Below, in pieces: positions 6,369 through 8,337 of a stretch of 8,337 bases of DNA. The translations under genes and the position numbers were made by a program. This stretch comes from Alphaproteobacteria bacterium. GTDB taxonomy: Bacteria; Pseudomonadota; Alphaproteobacteria; Geminicoccales; Geminicoccaceae. The stretch's first letter is position 1; every line of letters starts with the position of its first letter. The notes beneath the pieces are model-generated. The model was given only the letters and a program-made list of their open reading frames with translations, ran no database searches and was not told where the DNA came from. The stretch is from NCBI GenBank assembly GCA_026984595.1, contig JALSRW010000518.1, forward strand, positions 1 to 8,337, given 5' to 3'.

Positions 6369-7481
6369 CTATGACAGGACACGCGGCCCCGTCCCGCTCC
6401 GCGGCATGTTGCGCTGCACCGCGGCCCCGCGCTCGTACCAGCCGCGCGTAGCATTGACGATGCCGACGACCGACAGCATCACCGGCACCTCGATCAGCAC
6501 CCCGACGACAGTGGCGAGCGCCGCTCCCGAATCGAAGCCGAACAGGCTGATCGCGGTGGCCACCGCGAGTTCGAAGAAGTTGCTGGCACCGATCAGGGCG
6601 GACGGTCCGGCCACGCAATGCGCCTCACCGGCCGTTCGGTTCAGCAGATAGGCGAGCCCCGCATTGAAATAGACCTGGACCAGGATCGGTACCGCCAGCA
6701 GGCCGATGACCAGTGGCCGCTCGACGATCTGCTGTCCCTGAAAACCGAACAGCAGCACGATGGTCGCCAGCAGGGCCATGACCGAGAGAGGCTGCAGCAG
6801 CCGCCCGAGTTCGGCGAGACCCTCGGCCCCGCGGCGCGCTCGCACCCGGTTCCGCATTACCTGCGCGATGGCGAGCGGCACCAGGATGTACAGCACGACC
6901 GACAGGAAGAGAGTCTCCCAAGGAACGGTGATCGCCGACAGGCCGAGCAGCAGACCGACGATCGGTGCAAAGGCGAGGATCATGATGCTGTCGTTGAGGG
7001 CCACCTGCGAAAGAGTGAAATGCGGCTCGCCACGGCAGAGATGGCTCCAGACGAAGACCATCGCCGTACAGGGCGCCGCCGCCAGCAGCACGAGCCCGGC
7101 GATGTAGGCGGGGATCTGGTCGGCGGGCAGATAGGGACGGAACAGCCAGCCCAGGAAAACCCAGCCCAGGAGCGCCATCGAGAAGGGCTTGACCGCCCAG
7201 TTCACGAGCAAGGTGACGATGATGCCGCGCCAGTGCCGCCGCACCTTGCCGAGTGCGCCGAAATCGATCTTCAGCAGCATCGGAATGATCATCAGCCAGA
7301 CGAGGACCGCCACCGGCAGGTTGATCCGGGCGATTTCGGCCCGACCGATGGCGTGGAACAGGCCCGGGAGGAAGTGACCGAGGAGAATGCCGGCGATGAT
7401 GCAGAGGGCGACCCACAAGCTGAGCCAGCGCTCGAAGACGGACATGGGCGGCTCCATGATCGGGTTTCGTCCGGCGCTCAC
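6369..7481 (-). CDS. acr3: ACR3-family arsenite efflux permease
   Basis: ACR3 proteins export arsenite, and sometimes antimonite, across the inner membrane using the proton motive force. The product is 370 residues with about ten hydrophobic helices. Diagnostic features are FERWLSLWVALCIIAGILLG (16-35), LMIIPMLLKIDFGAL (63-77), LLAAAPCTAMVFVWSHL (132-148) with Cys138, matching the essential TM4 cysteine, SNFFELAVATAISLFG (300-315), and GVLIEVPVMLSVVGIVN (327-343) with Glu331, matching the conserved TM9 glutamate. Start choice is open. GTG at 7481 follows AGGAGG at 7485-7490 and is used here; the ATG at 7445 (MSVFERW, 358 residues) looks more like typical family N-termini but has no nearby ribosome site. 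No arsR, arsC, arsH or GAPDH-like gene is seen beside it. It follows etfA on the same strand after a 113-base gap and converges on dctM. Confidence 0.93.
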   Translation of the reverse strand: MSAGRNPIMEPPMSVFERWLSLWVALCIIAGILLGHFLPGLFHAIGRAEIARINLPVAVLVWLMIIPMLLKIDFGALGKVRRHWRGIIVTLLVNWAVKPFSMALLGWVFLGWLFRPYLPADQIPAYIAGLVLLAAAPCTAMVFVWSHLCRGEPHFTLSQVALNDSIMILAFAPIVGLLLGLSAITVPWETLFLSVVLYILVPLAIAQVMRNRVRARRGAEGLAELGRLLQPLSVMALLATIVLLFGFQGQQIVERPLVIGLLAVPILVQVYFNAGLAYLLNRTAGEAHCVAGPSALIGASNFFELAVATAISLFGFDSGAALATVVGVLIEVPVMLSVVGIVNATRGWYERGAAVQRNMPRSGTGPRVLS

Positions 7482-7484
7482 CCG

Positions 7485-7490
7485 CCTCCT
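7485..7490 (-). promoter_or_regulatory. Ribosome binding site that favours the GTG start of acr3
   Basis: On the minus strand AAAGGAGGCGGGTG places a full AGGAGG directly before a GTG at 7481, with three bases between. The two in-frame ATGs at 7457 and 7445 are 27 and 39 bases from this motif, too far to use it, and neither has a good purine run of its own. The spacing to GTG is shorter than ideal, so either the GTG is used or the family-typical ATG is reached with a weak site. Confidence 0.5.
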
Positions 7491-7594
7491 TTCCCGCGAG
7501 CAGCGACCGTGGCGATGGCGCGCGCATCCTCCTGCCCACGGATATCGGGCGCAACCCGAAACCGGCTCCGCATCCGCGGGAGCGACGATCGCCC

Positions 7595-8337
7595 TCAGGC
7601 GAACTGGCGTTCGAGGGCGTCGGCGAGCTCGAACAGATCGACGGTGGCGCCGTATGTCGCGACGTTGAAGATCGGTGCATTGGGATCGGTGTTGACGGCG
7701 ATGATCGTCTCGACGTGCTTCATGCCGTAGAGATGCTGCACCGCCCCCGAGATCCCGAGCGCCAGATAGAGCTTGCAGCTCGCCGCCACCTTGCCGCTCT
7801 GGCCCACCTGATGCGCCTTGGCCAGCCAGCCGGCATCGACGATCGGCCGTGAACAGCCGAGCGTGGCACCGAGCTTCTCGGCGAGCGCGGCGAAACGCGG
7901 CAGATGCTCGCTGTCGCCGATGCCACGGCCGACGGCGAGGATGAATTCGGCCTTGCCGATATCGATGTCGGAGGCCGGCGCCTCGACATATTGGACATGC
8001 GTCGAGGCACGCGGCAGCCCTTCACCGGGGAGATCGAGGGCAACGATCCGGGGGTCGCCGCCCGTGGCGGCCGCCGCGAAGGCGGCACCCCGCAGGGTCA
8101 GGACCACGCATTCCCTTCCCGGGAAATCGACCTCCATCACCAGCCGGTTGCCGTAGGCGCTGCGAATCGCCACCAGCTCCCCGTCCTCGACGCGGATACC
8201 GAACACATCACCGGCGAAGCCCGCACCCAGCCGGGCGGCGAGAGCCGGGGCGAAGGCCGTGCCGTTGGCATTGTGGGCGGCGAGGAGGAGGCGCGGACGG
8301 CAGGAGAGCGCGGCATGTCGCACCGCCTCCCGCCACA
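7595..8337 (-). CDS. etfA: Electron transfer flavoprotein alpha subunit, C-terminal part (5' end outside window)
   Basis: EtfA, with EtfB, forms a soluble FAD protein that takes electrons from dehydrogenases and passes them to ETF-quinone oxidoreductase or another acceptor. About 247 codons are visible; family members have roughly 310 or more, so the N-terminus is missing past the right edge and the in-frame GTG at 8323 is not the start. The FAD domain is complete: FILAVGRGIGD, LGCSRPIVDAGWLA, VGQSGKVAASCKLYLALG, ISGAVQHLYGMKHVETIIAV, then NTDPNAPIF and a C-terminal VDLFELADALERQFA. These match the ETF-alpha signature, including Ser and His of SGxxQH and the N-D pair. The N-terminal domain reads AAHNANGTAFAPALAARLG where classical EtfA has a TxxGKxxxPR-type segment, which suggests a divergent subgroup, perhaps serving a specific dehydrogenase; that is inference. 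etfB would be expected just beyond the window. Confidence 0.92.
   Translation of the reverse strand, partial: WREAVRHAALSCRPRLLLAAHNANGTAFAPALAARLGAGFAGDVFGIRVEDGELVAIRSAYGNRLVMEVDFPGRECVVLTLRGAAFAAAATGGDPRIVALDLPGEGLPRASTHVQYVEAPASDIDIGKAEFILAVGRGIGDSEHLPRFAALAEKLGATLGCSRPIVDAGWLAKAHQVGQSGKVAASCKLYLALGISGAVQHLYGMKHVETIIAVNTDPNAPIFNVATYGATVDLFELADALERQFA

Noticed and set aside
4951..6618. A 555-codon minus-strand open frame across dctM
   Set aside because: It is antisense to a clear DctM and is rich in E, H, R, Q and G, typical of a high-GC shadow frame.
6618..7730. A 370-codon plus-strand open frame
   Set aside because: It lies opposite acr3 and the etfA end; its composition is that of a shadow frame, with no recognisable motif.

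Overview
The window looks like chromosomal DNA from a high-GC alphaproteobacterium. By eye it is roughly two-thirds G+C (an estimate, not a count). Genes are closely packed, Shine-Dalgarno sequences are strong, and engB sits directly before argB, an arrangement that is common in Alphaproteobacteria. I see no insertion sequence, integrase, phage gene, CRISPR array or rRNA.

Left part, minus strand. The first 1058 bases hold the N-terminal 352 codons of a probable MscS-family mechanosensitive channel, which runs off the left edge. A promoter-like sequence lies about 100 bases before it. Next comes a tRNA with anticodon CAT, probably elongator tRNA-Met, with a well-spaced promoter of its own. Then come argB (acetylglutamate kinase, arginine synthesis) and engB (YihA/YsxC, a ribosome-assembly GTPase). 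engB is transcribed first, and only two bases separate it from argB.

Middle part, plus strand. A 222-base divergent intergenic region separates engB from a complete three-gene TRAP transporter operon: a periplasmic binding protein (DctP family, TakP/FcbT-like branch), a small membrane subunit (DctQ) and a large membrane subunit (DctM). The transporter should use an ion gradient to import an organic acid or related anion, but the sequence does not identify the substrate. A perfect 12-bp inverted repeat lies between the binding-protein gene and the membrane genes. An 11-bp inverted repeat lies in the leader of the binding-protein gene.

Right part, minus strand. Converging on the TRAP operon is an ACR3-family arsenite efflux permease with no arsR or arsC beside it in this window. 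Upstream of it, in the same direction, is the C-terminal part of an electron transfer flavoprotein alpha subunit, cut off by the right edge.

Taken together this is mostly ordinary housekeeping and transport DNA, and I do not see an undescribed multi-gene system. The points most worth a second look are the dctP leader (inverted repeat plus a loop complementary to the ribosome binding site), overlapping divergent promoter candidates, the paired cysteines next to the DctP ligand-binding residues, and the isolated acr3.
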